A stretch of 64,000 nt of DNA from Bemisia tabaci (taxonomy: Eukaryota; Arthropoda; Insecta; Hemiptera; Aleyrodidae): NCBI RefSeq assembly GCF_918797505.1, contig NC_092794.1, positions 33,904,122 to 33,968,121 on the forward strand, given 5' to 3'. How positions within the stretch are numbered: the first letter of the stretch is position 1; every line of letters begins with the position of its first letter. The position numbers and the translations under genes are program-made. Shown here one piece after another: positions 54,671 to 64,000 of the stretch. A model generated the notes under the pieces. It was not told where the DNA came from. It saw only the letters and a program-made list of their open reading frames with translations, and searched no databases.

Positions 54671-55208
54671 CTAGTCGTGATTAGCTCGCTTTGCGAGCTG
54701 ACACGTCTAGCCGGGGAGTGCCCCTAGACCCCAGTTCTACGCTTCGCGACGAACTTGCGACTCGCTCCGCGAGCCCCGCACAGTTTTATCATTGATGAGG
54801 AGACAACATCTATGTCTTAAACTTCTTTTTCACCAAGTTTTACAGAAATTGATGTTCTAGGAGTCCGGACCGCGTTTTCGTGCGAGGCCGCCATCTTGGA
54901 TTTGGAAATGTTGAAAATCTGACCAAAAATGCGAGTTTTCCGTCGAAATACACCTCCTAATACCGAATTTCACAAAAATCGATCGATATCAGGAAGCGAT
55001 ATAGCATTTTAGGCCACGGCCGCCATCTTGGATTGTTGAATTTTGAAAATCGGACCTTAAATTCTAATTTCCCGTCGAAATATACCCCCGGATACCGAAT
55101 TTCACGAAAATCGATCGAACAGGAGCCGACTTAGCATTTTAGGCCACGGCCGCCATCTTGGATTTTTAAATTTTTAACATCTGACTACAAATTCGAGTTT
55201 CTCGTAAA
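54671..55208 (+). mobile_element. Hairpin-cassette unit 3, truncated
   Basis: Cassette and three repeats (54893, 55021, 55149) are present. The unit stops inside the third repeat at GAGTTTCTCGT, where the large palindrome begins. The missing 3' module is not found on the far side of the palindrome. Confidence 0.75.
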
Positions 55209-57397
55209 TTTAATGGCCTAAACCCTCTCAGGCGGTCCTAAAAACATGGTTTCGTGAAATTTCTATCTCCTGACCCCATCCCCCCCCCCCAACCCGAAAA
55301 ACCCATTTTCCCGGGAAGTTTGGGGTATTTTCACGTTTTATTTCATATCTCCCGCGCTTTTCACTTAAAATGCACCAAAATATCACCAAACACACATCGG
55401 ACCAATCAGTTTTTCGGGTTTAAAAATCGAATTTATCGCACCATATTTGGACCCTTAAAAACATTCATAAAAATCGTAAATTTCCAATTATTTCTAGATT
55501 TTAGCGGTTAAAAAAAAAAGAGAACACATACATTTTTTGTTTTTACTTCAAAATGTAGGTAATATACCCAGTTGTGACCAAGAAAAAATTCAAGCCATCA
55601 AGCATGGTGACTCCCATTGAAAAAATGTTTTTTTTTTTGGCACCGAAACAGTGAAAATGGCTATATTGGCAACGGTTTACTCGCACGCTATCCGGATAAA
55701 AACACTAAAATCCCTAATTTTTGTTTCCTATGTTTCAAGAAGCATGCCTTAGTATCGACGTATAGATCATATTTCAAGTCGATCCAGTCCTTGCGCCCCA
55801 CGTAAAGTATCGATTTTTGGCGCCAAAAGTCAATTTTGCTATTTAAGAAGAGGTTACTCGAGTAGGATGGCCCTTGTTTTTGACTTTACGGAAATTTAAA
55901 GTGCGGCACCCTGCAAATGGTTCTATTTGATGAGGAAATAACGAGAAAAAATAAAACTGGGGGAAAAAATACTTTAAAAACGCGCCTCGGAGAACCTAAA
56001 GTTGCGAGCGTGGTGCGCGAGGACGCGTTTTTCTGTCACTTCGCGAATTTTTTTCCTCCTTTTAAAATGTTGCCACGGCTTTGATATTTTTGGAGGTGAC
56101 ACACTTCTTAAAGCACTTTACGAGAAAAATATTGAAACTTATCTCGCCAATTTTAAAATGCCCTTTTTCTCCCCTCAAAAAGACCACATCGTGCCATTTT
56201 GCGGAGTTTCCCTTAAAACCGGTAAGTTGCATGTTAGCCTCGAAATACCTTTGAATTGAATTGTTTTCCAGCAGCTGAACAGAATTGTTTTCTTTTTGGT
56301 AGACCTTCTACTTCTAGAATCTGAATATTGTTTGCTTTTGACTCTTCAAAAAATTCAAACTCGTTCAGGCTAACAGTGCCGGGAGAATTTTACGCACAAT
56401 CGGCAAAATGGCACGATGTGGCCTTTTTGAGGGGAGAAAAAGGGCATTTTAAAATTGGCGAAATAAAGTTCAATATTTTTCTTGTAAAGTGCTTTAAGAA
56501 GTGTGTCACCTCCGAAAATATCAAAGCCGTGGCAACATTTTAAAAGGAGGAAACAAATTCGCGAAATGACAGAAAAACGCGTCCTCGCGCAACACGCTCG
56601 CAACTTTAGGTTCTCCGAGGCGCGTTTTTAAGGTATTTTTTCCCCCAGTTTTATTTTTTCCCATTATTTCCTCATCAAATAGAACCATTTGCAGGGTGCC
56701 ACACTTTAAATTTCCGTAAAGTCAAAAACAAGGGCCATCCTACTCGAGTAACCTCTTCTTAAATAGCAAAATTGACTTTTGGCGCCAAAAATCGATACTT
56801 TACGTGGGGCGCAAGGACTGGATCGACTTGAAATATGATCTATACGTCGATACTAAGGCATGCCTCTTGAAACATAGGAAACAAAAATTAGGGATTTTAG
56901 TGTTTTTATCCGGATAGCGTGCGAGTAAACCGTTGCCAATATAGCCATTTTCACTGTTTTGGTGCCAAAAAAAAAACATTTTTTCAATGGGAGTCACCAT
57001 GCTTGATGGCTTGGATTTTTTCTTGGTCACAACTGGGTATATTACCTACATTTTAAAGCAAAAACAAAAAATGTATGTGTTCTCTTTTTTTTTAAACCGC
57101 TAAAATCTAGAAATAATTGGAAATTTACGATTTTTATGAATTTTTTTAAGGGTCCAAATATGGTGCGATAAATTCGATTTTTAAACCCGAGAAACTGATT
57201 GGTCCGATGTGTGTTTGGTGATATTTTGGTGCATTTTAATTGAAAAGCGCGGGAGATATGAAATAAAACGTGAAAATACCCCAAACTTCCCGGAAAAATG
57301 GGGTTTTCGGGGCTGGGGGGGGGGGGGTGGAGGGTTAGGAGATAAAAATTTATCGACCCATGTTTTTAGGACCGCCTGAAAGGGTTCAGACCATTCA
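55209..57397. mobile_element. 2.2-kb palindrome, ~1.03-kb arms
   Basis: 55209-56250 is mirrored by 56350-57397 with a loop of about 100 bases. Both arms contain a C/G run at matching places (55272 and 57316) and AGGCGGTCCTAAAAACATGG near the ends. Mirror frames (55254-55511 plus and 57042-57284 minus; 55617-55805 plus and 56800-57030 minus) reflect symmetry. They have no recognisable domain. Confidence 0.8.
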
Positions 57398-57510
57398 ACT
57401 CAAAATCCGTGAGGAGGGGTATTTTGGTGCCCTTACCCAGACACACCCTTCCTGCAATTTAAAGAGAAATATTTAGCACACTGAATAGAATTGCAGGTTA
57501 TATCGTTCCC

Positions 57511-57724
57511 TGTCAAACGGAACTATGTGCAATGTGTATGAGCCATAGGCATATATCTAGAGCCTTGTAGACAGTGCTCATGAGTTAAGGACGAAGCGGG
57601 AGGAGCATGGCGGTGGCTACGTCACTGGCACCTCATAAATCCCATTTATTCTTATTGCCCTAGCACCAACGAGCACACCCCATCTTTCCCACCTGCACAT
57701 AGTTCTGTTTGACACAAATATGTC
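57511..57724. mobile_element. 214-bp MITE
   Basis: TGTCAAACGGAACTATGTGC at 57511 and the complement of TGTCAAACAGAACTATGTGC ending at 57724 are terminal inverted repeats of about 21 bases with one difference. The interior has no coding capacity. Its right end lies inside the left arm of the next palindrome. Confidence 0.7.
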
Positions 57725-57877
57725 CAATTAGCTGTAGGCTTAACCCAGCAGGCTTAAAATCCAGCGGTGTTACATCTTCCTTGAAGTGTCATTATTCAAA
57801 TGATTCTCATCCAATCTTCAAATGCTACAAATTTTAAAACTCTCTGTTCCTGAACGTATTATATTGAGGTGGTTAAA

Positions 57878-58027
57878 GGATTAAAGGTTTGTGAAATTTG
57901 CTTCAACAAAAATCATGAAAAGAAGAAGTGTACACGAGAAAAATGTAAAACATGCAGTAAGAATCATAATTCAATCCTCCATCAGGTAGATTATACTAAG
58001 TCAAGTGATACTTTTGCAATGGCATGA
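57878..58027 (+). pseudogene. BEL/Pao-like Gag zinc-knuckle fragment
   Basis: A 49-codon open frame without an ATG, ending at TGA 58025-58027, reads VCEICFNKNHEKKKC. This is a perfect CX2CX4HX4C zinc knuckle, followed by further Cys/His residues (CKTCSKNH and an ILH end). That order is characteristic of BEL/Pao-type Gag. The preceding stretch in another frame (VPERIILRW, before a stop at about 57881) also resembles that region, so the gene is frameshifted. No other retrotransposon part is present. In intact elements the knuckle binds RNA. Confidence 0.6.
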
Positions 58028-58095
58028 CTAAATGACGTTGAGAGTGATTTTTGTAATGTTATTATATGTCGTTCCGTCGTAACGTTCCGTTAGAC

Positions 58096-58320
58096 ATACA
58101 GGGTCATCCAAAAGTCACCTACCACCCCTGTAACTTTTTTCCTAATGGAGACAGAAGTTTGAAACTTTGGGAATGTTCCTCGGTTTAAGGTAGCAACTTT
58201 TTGGTCCCCCCCAAAAGTTTGGGGGGCGGGGGCTAACTTTTTTTTCAAACGGCAACCCCCCCTTTTGTGATACCCCATTCGAAATATAATGAAAAAAGAA
58301 AATTTTTGGCGCAAACCGCA
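58096..58320 (-). repeat. CCCTGTAT module, copy C
   Basis: Inverted copy in the left palindrome arm: on the minus strand GGTTTGCGCC...CCATTTGAAAAAAAAGTTG-like centre to GGGTGGTAGGTGACTTTTGG and ATGACCCTGTAT. Confidence 0.75.
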
Positions 58321-59186
58321 GGTCAAAATGTTGATTTTTGACAAAATGGCAGCCGGTCAAAGTTCAAAATGTCGGAAATTTGGCATGTCCGTTTTTTATC
58401 GGCGGATTGGTCTGAAACTCAGAATCCTAGGGTTTTTCGGGACGAGAAAAACTATTCTGGCATTAGTTTTCCAAAAGTGTCAGTCCTTTTCAAAATGGCG
58501 GCGGTTAAAATGGCGGCTTAGAGCGGGAAGTGGATATTTAGGCTGCTTATTGCCGGATGTGTATGAGACTTGGTATCCGGGGGTATTTCGGCACGAGAAG
58601 AACGAATCATTCATTGGATTTTTGGAATTTTTAAAAGCTTTAAAATGGCGGCAAAAAAATGACGGAAAATCCATATCAAGGCTGTTTACCGATAGATTTG
58701 CACGAAAGTCAATACTCTGGTGGTTTTTGGCTCGAAAAAAATTAATCTTCCTTGATTCTTCCTTGAAATCTTCTTTGATTTTGGAAACACTGAATATCGT
58801 CAAAATGGTGGCGGAAACATAACGGAAAATCCGCATCCACCATCACCATTCAAATTTTCGCCACCATTTTAAAGTGTTTAAATATACCAAAAATCTAATG
58901 AAGTATTCGTTCTTCTCGTGCCGAAATACCCCCCGTCTCATACAAATCCGGCGATAAGCAGCCTAAATATCCACTTCCCGCTCTAAACCGCCATTTTTAC
59001 TGCCGCCATTTTGAGAAGGACTGACATTCCTGGAAAACTAATGCCAGAATCGTTTTTCTCGTCCCGAAAAACCCTTGGATTCTGAGTTTCAGACCAATCC
59101 GCCGATAAAAAACGGACATGCCAAATTTCCGACATTTTGAACTTTGACCGGCTGCCATTTTGTCAAAAATCAACATTTTGACCTGC

Positions 59187-59369
59187 GGTTTGCGCCAAAA
59201 ATTTTCTTTTTTCATTATCTTTCGAATGGGGTATCACAAAAGGGGGGTTGCCATTTGAAAAAAAAAGTTGCTACCTTAAACCGAGGAACATTCCCAAAGT
59301 TTCAAACTTCTGTCTCCATTAGGAAAAAAGTTACAGGGGTGGTAGGTGACTTTTGGATGACCCTGTATG
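59187..59369 (+). repeat. CCCTGTAT module, copy D
   Basis: Mirror of copy C in the right arm, lacking the G/C-rich centre of about 45 bases that copy C has (58200-58240). The two arms therefore differ by a clean internal deletion. Confidence 0.75.
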
Positions 59370-59436
59370 TCTAACGGAACGTTACGACGGAACGACATAT
59401 AATAACATTACAAAAATCACTCTCAACGTCATTTAG

Positions 59437-59586
59437 TCATGCCATTGCAAAAGTATCACTTGACTTAGTATAATCTACCTGATGGAGGATTGAATTATGA
59501 TTCTTACTGCATGTTTTACATTTTTCTCGTGTACACTTCTTCTTTTCATGATTTTTGTTGAAGCAAATTTCACAAACCTTTAATCC
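59437..59586 (-). pseudogene. Mirror copy of the Gag zinc-knuckle fragment
   Basis: The same 150-base open stretch as 57878-58027 on the opposite strand, including the CX2CX4HX4C knuckle and the TGA. It exists because of the palindrome and is not an independent gene. Confidence 0.6.
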
Positions 59587-59802
59587 TTTAACCACCTCAA
59601 TATAATACGTTCAGGAACAGAGAGTTTTAAAATTTGTAGCATTTGAAGATTGGATGAGAATCATTTGAATAATGACACTTCAAGGAAGATGTAACACCGC
59701 TGGATTTTAAGCCTGCTGGGTTAAGCCTACAGCTAATTGGACATATTTCTGACAAACAGAACTATGTGCAGGTGGGACTTCTTTTGGTGGGCAGGTGGGA
59801 CA

Positions 59803-59926
59803 AACTTCTATCTCAATTAGGAAAAAAGTTACAGGGGTGGTAGGTGACTTTTGGAAAAACCTGTATAATAACATTAGAAAAATCACTCTCAACGTCATTT
59901 AGTCATGCCTTTGCAGAAGTTTGCTA
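59803..59926 (+). repeat. Third partial copy of the arm sequence
   Basis: AACTTCTATCTCAATTAGGA to CTTTTGGAAAAACCTGTAT (part of the module) is followed by AAAAATCACTCTCAACGTCA. It directly repeats 59308-59457 but skips about 30 bases (the AACGTTACGACGGAACG stretch). It sits immediately beyond the right arm and is tandem to it. Confidence 0.65.
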
Positions 59927-59950
59927 GTAGGCAACGGTGACGTTGCCTAC
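59927..59950. repeat. Perfect 10-bp hairpin, GTGA loop
   Basis: GTAGGCAACG-GTGA-CGTTGCCTAC: ten paired bases around a GNRA-type tetraloop, at the end of the partial copy. Confidence 0.6.
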
Positions 59951-60044
59951 GAGAATGCGCAACGGTTTTATTTGTTTTTAGAAGAAATAAGGTACTTTAT
60001 TATTCATTAACTTAAATTTCAACACCACCTTCTCCATGATAGGC

Positions 60045-60296
60045 CGTCACCTCGCGGCCAAAGCATCACAAGCGGCTTTCGGCGTTTAAAAATTTCCGCC
60101 GCCATTTTATTTTTTTACAGAAAAATATTTGCTTAAATCTGTTGGAAAATTCACTGAATTTTATCGGTAGCACAAAGAAAATTCACCGAAATTTTGGGAC
60201 AGATTTGTTGATCGATTTCTGTGTAAAAAAATAAAATGGTAGCGAAAATATGTAAACGTCGCATGCCGCTTGTGATACTTTGGCCGGAAGGTGACG
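60045..60296. mobile_element. 250-bp hairpin MITE
   Basis: 60045-60125 and 60213-60296 are imperfect inverted copies (CGTCACCT...GGCCAAAG and complement; AAAATAAAATGG near both inner ends). Loop about 90 bases, with no coding capacity. Confidence 0.65.
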
Positions 60297-62058
60297 ATAA
60301 GTTCTTGCCATTTATTTTTTATTAACATAGTAGCTACTTAAAAATTTTATGAGCTAAAATCAAGACAACGTATTGGACTTGTACTTGTACTTTTACTTGT
60401 ACGCGTTGTTGCCGAATAATGATCTCCCATTCAGAGTTTCTCGTGTCATTTTACATAGGAATCGACATCTGACTCGACGCTATCCGCAAAATTTAAAACT
60501 TTCACCATGGCGGCGGCCATCTTGGACGCCATCTTGAATTCTGGGCGTCGGTTCAATTTTTGTACTTGACACCATCGAAATTCTGATTCTAGACATCCTA
60601 AAGAAGAGAATGACATATCACAACAATTTTACCCACGAAACTGCACACGGATGCAAATGTGGTACTGGACTATTTAGCCAGTGACCGGCCGCTTGGCGTC
60701 CATCCGCTGTTCGAACAATAAATCACACTTTAAACGAAAGAAAAACATTTGTTCACTTGAGACAGAGGTAGAAGTAAAGTAAGTGTGTTCCCTCCAAGAT
60801 TCCCTCCAAAAATTGACAGCGTTGGCAGTGTTGGCCTGTAAAAATCACTCATCCTAAAAAACGACAAGCTCATCACGAGCGAACATCCCTCACGCGAGGA
60901 CTTGCAAAAACGAAATAAAATGTGCAACAACGTTGAAATTAAGCCCATAGTGACTTTTCATAGCTCCTAGTTACACCTCCTAGCGGTAAAACCCGGATAT
61001 TTTCCACCGTTGCCCCACCGTTACAGAAAAATTCCGGTTTTTTGGGTCCCCCTCCCCTCGTAAAATCTGACGAGTTACAGAGCTTGCGCATAAAATTCTC
61101 TAAAAATCCTGCTCAAAACTGGAATATTTCCTTGAAATATAAAACCTTTGAAGAAAAAAAAAGGAATCTCCTGAGGGCGTGTGTGACATCCCTTTCACAT
61201 ACTAATAAAGGAGACAAAGAGGGGTAATAACTTCCAAGGGAAAGAGTGGCATTAAACCTGTTGCGTGAAAACCTTTCCTATATAACCATATCGATCCGAG
61301 TTTACAGCGAATAAAACCTCAACCGCGTCATTGTGACAATTCATCCCGAAAGTTCCAAGGCAAATCAAAAGGTCGGCTCATCAAATTTCAATAAACGCAG
61401 CCTTGGTGATAATCACTGTTCCACGTTTTATGACATGCCCCAGTTTAAAAATTCCCTGCTTTACCCTGTCATAGATGAAAGAGACTCTTCTATTCTATGA
61501 TCCTATATGATACAACTGCAATTACCTAAAAATAAATTTAGATGACACGTCGGTCGATGGTAAAGCCAGCTCATCCGATCGTAATTACTCATAGTAACTG
61601 CTTTCACTAAAGGAGGAGTATCGTTAAGGGCCTTTTCCGCCCTAACCTGGATTTTGCTGAATGTTTCACATTTTCAAAGTACCAGTCCTAGGTAGACCCT
61701 ATGGCAAATACATATTTTATCGAACGGAGCCCATGCAAAGGTGCAGCAGAGCAGCAACCCCAAAATCCTGGCATCGAAAAAATGGTCATTTTCGTCAAAT
61801 TTTTCCGCTGTTATCACTCTTGCAGTAAATGATTTCAATGTATTTTTTTTTTTTTTTTTTGCCTAATTTTCATTTCTGGCCTTTTAAAGGGTCTCCGATG
61901 AATTTTGAAGGGGCCTTACGGTCCATTATTGCCATTTTTTACCCCTTTTTAGAGGTTTCTTTTTTTCAATTTTACACACGCAGAACTCAATTTAAACTGA
62001 AAACCGTAAGACTGACAGACAAACCGAGTGTGAGATCACTTATGCCTTTGCCTGTCTG
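60297..62058. other. Unassigned sequence
   Basis: No credible gene. A short CTTGTA repeat lies at 60379-60402, GCGGCGGCCATCTTGGACGC at 60511, and a run of about 19 T at 61841-61860. A 121-codon plus frame (61829-62194) begins in the T run and ends in the next hairpin element, so it is not coding. Confidence 0.4.
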
Positions 62059-62348
62059 TCATACGAGTTTCCCGCTAAATGCGCCAATTTTCCCTAACTT
62101 AACCTCTTCTTATCGCGGTAAGTTCAAAATTAGTTCAACATTGCGTTTTCAAGTCCCCAAATTTCGAGCAGAAGTTGAAAAAAACCATAATTAAGGTGAT
62201 TAAATTTGACCGTCTAATTGTCATTTTTTTAAACTTCTGCTCGAAATTTGGGGACTTGAAAACGCAATGTTGAACTCATTTTGAACTTACCAAGATAAGT
62301 TGGGTTAAGTTTGGGAAAATTGGCGCATTTAGCAGGAAAATCGTATGA
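62059..62348. mobile_element. 290-bp hairpin MITE
   Basis: 62059-62184 and 62224-62348 are inverted copies (ends TCATACGA and TCGTATGA) with about 40 bases of loop and a few mismatches. Confidence 0.75.
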
Positions 62349-62567
62349 CCTTTGAACTGACGTATTTGGGGGTCCGAACCCCCCTTAAAATTAGTTGGAG
62401 GTTATTTCTGTAATTTTTACTTAAAAGTGCTTACAATTTGCTACATTTTCCTGTTTTATTATTTCTCTACGATAATAATTTAAACCGGAGTTAAGATTTT
62501 TTGAAAATAGGTCAAATTTGACTTTTGACCTATCATAACTCGGTCAAAAATTAAGATATTAATTTGT
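62349..62567. other. Linker before module copy F
   Basis: AT-rich; contains TTTGACCTATCATAACTCGG just before the module. Nothing else is seen. Confidence 0.3.
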
Positions 62568-62829
62568 GGTTTGCGCCAAAATTCTTAATTTTCATAACTC
62601 TTTCCAACGATGTATCACAAAATAGGGGTTACCATTTTAAAAAGAAAGTTGAGGCCCCCCCCCCCCCCCCCGCCTCCCCTGAGGGAGAGGCTAAGATTGT
62701 GAACCTTCTAAAAGATGGTTCCATTTGAGATAGAAACATTCCCAAAGTTTCATTCTTCTATCTTTAGCCGTTCAAAAGTTACCGGGAGGCGGGGGGGGGG
62801 GGGGGGTACGAACTTTTGGGACACCCTGT
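62568..62829 (+). repeat. CCCTGTAT module, copy F
   Basis: GGTTTGCGCCAAAATTCTTA, ACGATGTATCACAAAATAGG, a C run (62658-62673), AAAGTTTCATTCTTCTATCT, a G run (62790-62806) and GGGACACCCTGTGTG. Both homopolymer runs lie where copies B and C are G/C-rich. Confidence 0.75.
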
Positions 62830-62894
62830 GTGACTTTTATGTGGATTGTAGGACACATTGCCCACGCAGTTTCTGTTTGGTATTTGGCCTGTAG

Positions 62895-63246
62895 AAACAT
62901 CTTGAGATCCAAGGATGATCTCGAAGATACAGGAATAAACTGGTGAGATGAAAAGAAGGATACGGTGGAAGCACCTTGAGGGTCCACTGTATCACGTTCA
63001 TCTGAGCCATTACATGTTCGGTGAGACGCATTGCAATTTTCCTTGATATGGAGGATTCTAGGAAGTGAATTTTAAGTACAAAATAAAGTATCCAATATGG
63101 AAAATTGCAATGCGTCTCACCGAACATGTAATGGCTCACATGAACGTGATATAGTGGACCCTCAAGGTGCTTCCACTGTATCCTTCACTTCATCTCACTA
63201 GTTTATTCCTGTATCTTCGAGATAATCCTTGGTTCTCAAGATGTTT
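62895..63246. mobile_element. 350-bp hairpin MITE, 148-bp arms
   Basis: 62895-63042 and 63099-63246 are equal-length inverted copies with high identity (AAACATCTTGAGA... and complement; ATTGCAATTTTCC and complement inside). Loop 56 bases. Confidence 0.8.
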
Positions 63247-63372
63247 GTATCGGAACCTTATGTTTTGAGATAAGCATCTGGGTTCGGTTATTGCAATGTT
63301 CAGTTTGATGAATCAAAAAAATAAATTGTTTTTATTCTTCAATTAGGTACAATGAATAGAAAAAAAATCATA

Positions 63373-63500
63373 CCCTGCTAAAAATGATGAGTAGGCTATT
63401 CAGAATTCGCCGATTCACATGAGAAGAATTTCGTACTTATATGAGTAGAAATCCTACTCATATCACTAGAATATTCTACTCATAAGAGTAGAAACCCTGG
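63373..63500. repeat. Element start with small palindromes
   Basis: CCCTGCTAAAAATGA at 63373 repeats the terminus of the 4547-5509 element. Perfect hairpins follow: ATATGAGTAG-AAATC-CTACTCATAT at 63439-63463 and TCTACTC-ATAA-GAGTAGA at 63473-63490. The other end, if any, lies beyond the window. Confidence 0.5.
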
Positions 63501-63529
63501 TAAAAATAAGCCATAAAGGCGATAGAGAA

Positions 63530-64000
63530 ATCTTATGGCCGGCTGTAGGATTTTCTATAGCTTTTATAGCTGGCGATAGGATTTTCTTATCGCCCTTATG
63601 GCCGGCGATAAAAAGCTCTATCGCCACGAATGGCCGGCGATAGAAGGCTCAATCGCCGGCTATAGCCACGAATGGCCGGCGATGGAACGTTCAACCGCCG
63701 GCTATAGCCACGAATGGCCGGCGATAGAACGTTCAATCGCCGGTTATAGCCACGAATGGCCAGCGATAGAACGTTCAATCGCCGGCTATAGCCACGAATG
63801 GCTGGCGAGAGAAAGTTCTACAGCCGGCGATAGAAAGTTCTACAGCCAGCGATAGCCACGAATGGCCGCGATAGAACGTTCTGCAGCCGGCGTTAGCCGT
63901 GAATAGCCAGCGATAGGACATTCAATAGCTGGCCACTTGTGGATAACGGCAATAACCATCCGCTGCCAAAACAGCCATCTGTAGCCGGCAAGAGAATGTT
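63530..64000 (+). repeat. 42-bp minisatellite, open at the window edge
   Basis: GCCACGAATGGCCGGCGATA starts recur every 42 bases at 63624-63800, and looser copies flank the core on both sides. Each unit holds an internal inverted repeat (CCGGCGAT...ATCGCCGG). As 42 is a multiple of three, one frame stays open (63598-63855, repeating IERSIAGYSHEWPA); this is a consequence of period and not evidence of a gene. Confidence 0.85.

Larger units (their letters stand above)
57687..59777. repeat. 2.1-kb palindrome, ~950-bp arms
   Basis: 57687-58660 and 58845-59777 are inverted copies. Each arm contains, from outside in, a MITE end, a Gag zinc-knuckle fragment, a CCCTGTAT module and ATGGCGGC-rich sequence. 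Because the arms carry pieces of unrelated elements, this looks like an inverted duplication of genomic DNA and not a transposon with its own ends. The 177-codon plus frame at 58289-58822 and the 118-codon minus frame at 58480-58836 overlap in the centre and show no domain. Confidence 0.8.

Noticed and set aside
58289..58836. 177-aa and 118-aa frames in the second large palindrome
   Set aside because: They lie on opposite strands over the same bases, contain repeat words such as ATGGCGGC, and have mirrored partial copies; no domain is seen.
61829..62194. 121-aa plus-strand frame
   Set aside because: It begins in a T run and ends inside a hairpin MITE; composition is Phe/Leu-rich as expected by chance.

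Overview
The window looks like gene-poor, transposon-dense nuclear DNA of a eukaryote, most likely an arthropod. An insect such as a hemipteran would fit, but that is inference from the style of the repeats and no marker gene fixes the species. Base composition is AT-rich. There are no operons, ribosomal RNA genes or CRISPR arrays. Nearly every recognisable feature is a mobile element, a fold-back (palindromic) element, a tandem array or a decayed fragment of one.

The centrepiece is one uninterrupted reading frame of 3217 codons at 17583-27236. It is a Helitron rolling-circle transposase-helicase: a DUF6570-like zinc region, a Helitron-type HUH Rep domain with paired tyrosines, and a PIF1-like SF1B helicase. 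Fused to its C-terminus are two ubiquitin-specific-protease (USP, peptidase C19) domains. The first has Ser in place of the catalytic Cys; the second keeps Cys, His and Asp. Directly upstream (16404-17543) is a 171-bp tandem array in which each unit holds four small hairpins that share an inner GAG/CTC stem but have different, internally compensated outer stems. Downstream (27433-27890) are two 271-bp direct repeats whose best conserved part is a hairpin with one compensatory base-pair change. Array, fused protein and 3' repeats together are the best candidate for an undescribed system.

Left region (1-16.4 kb): hairpin MITEs, a possible tiny spliced gene (3692-3844), a TIR element (4547-5509), then a repeat-bearing element (6054-12289) split by two later insertions: a 2.03-kb TIR element (6094-8127) and a 2.66-kb palindrome with 702-bp arms (8488-11150). 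From 12.3 to 16.4 kb there is mostly unrecognised sequence with old direct duplications.

Middle region (27.9-51 kb): a 5.5-kb inverted-repeat element (27912-33442) with a nested palindrome, a second hairpin array and 34-bp repeats (33.5-33.8 kb), several fold-back elements, tRNA-derived SINE-like heads, a hairpin-cassette element (36647-37212), and dispersed copies of a roughly 230-bp module ending in CCCTGTAT.

Right region (51-64 kb): a frameshifted LTR-retrotransposon Gag fragment, a head-to-tail array of three hairpin-cassette/130-bp-repeat units (52260-55208) cut off by a large palindrome (55209-57397), a second large palindrome (57687-59777) carrying mirrored copies of a BEL/Pao-like Gag zinc knuckle, more hairpin MITEs, and a 42-bp minisatellite running off the right edge.

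Only the Helitron protein is a confident intact gene. Its likely cycle, known for the family and not shown here, is nicking by the HUH/Tyr domain and unwinding by the helicase. The USP domains would act on host or self ubiquitin conjugates. The flanking structured repeats could be binding, regulatory or RNA-structure elements.
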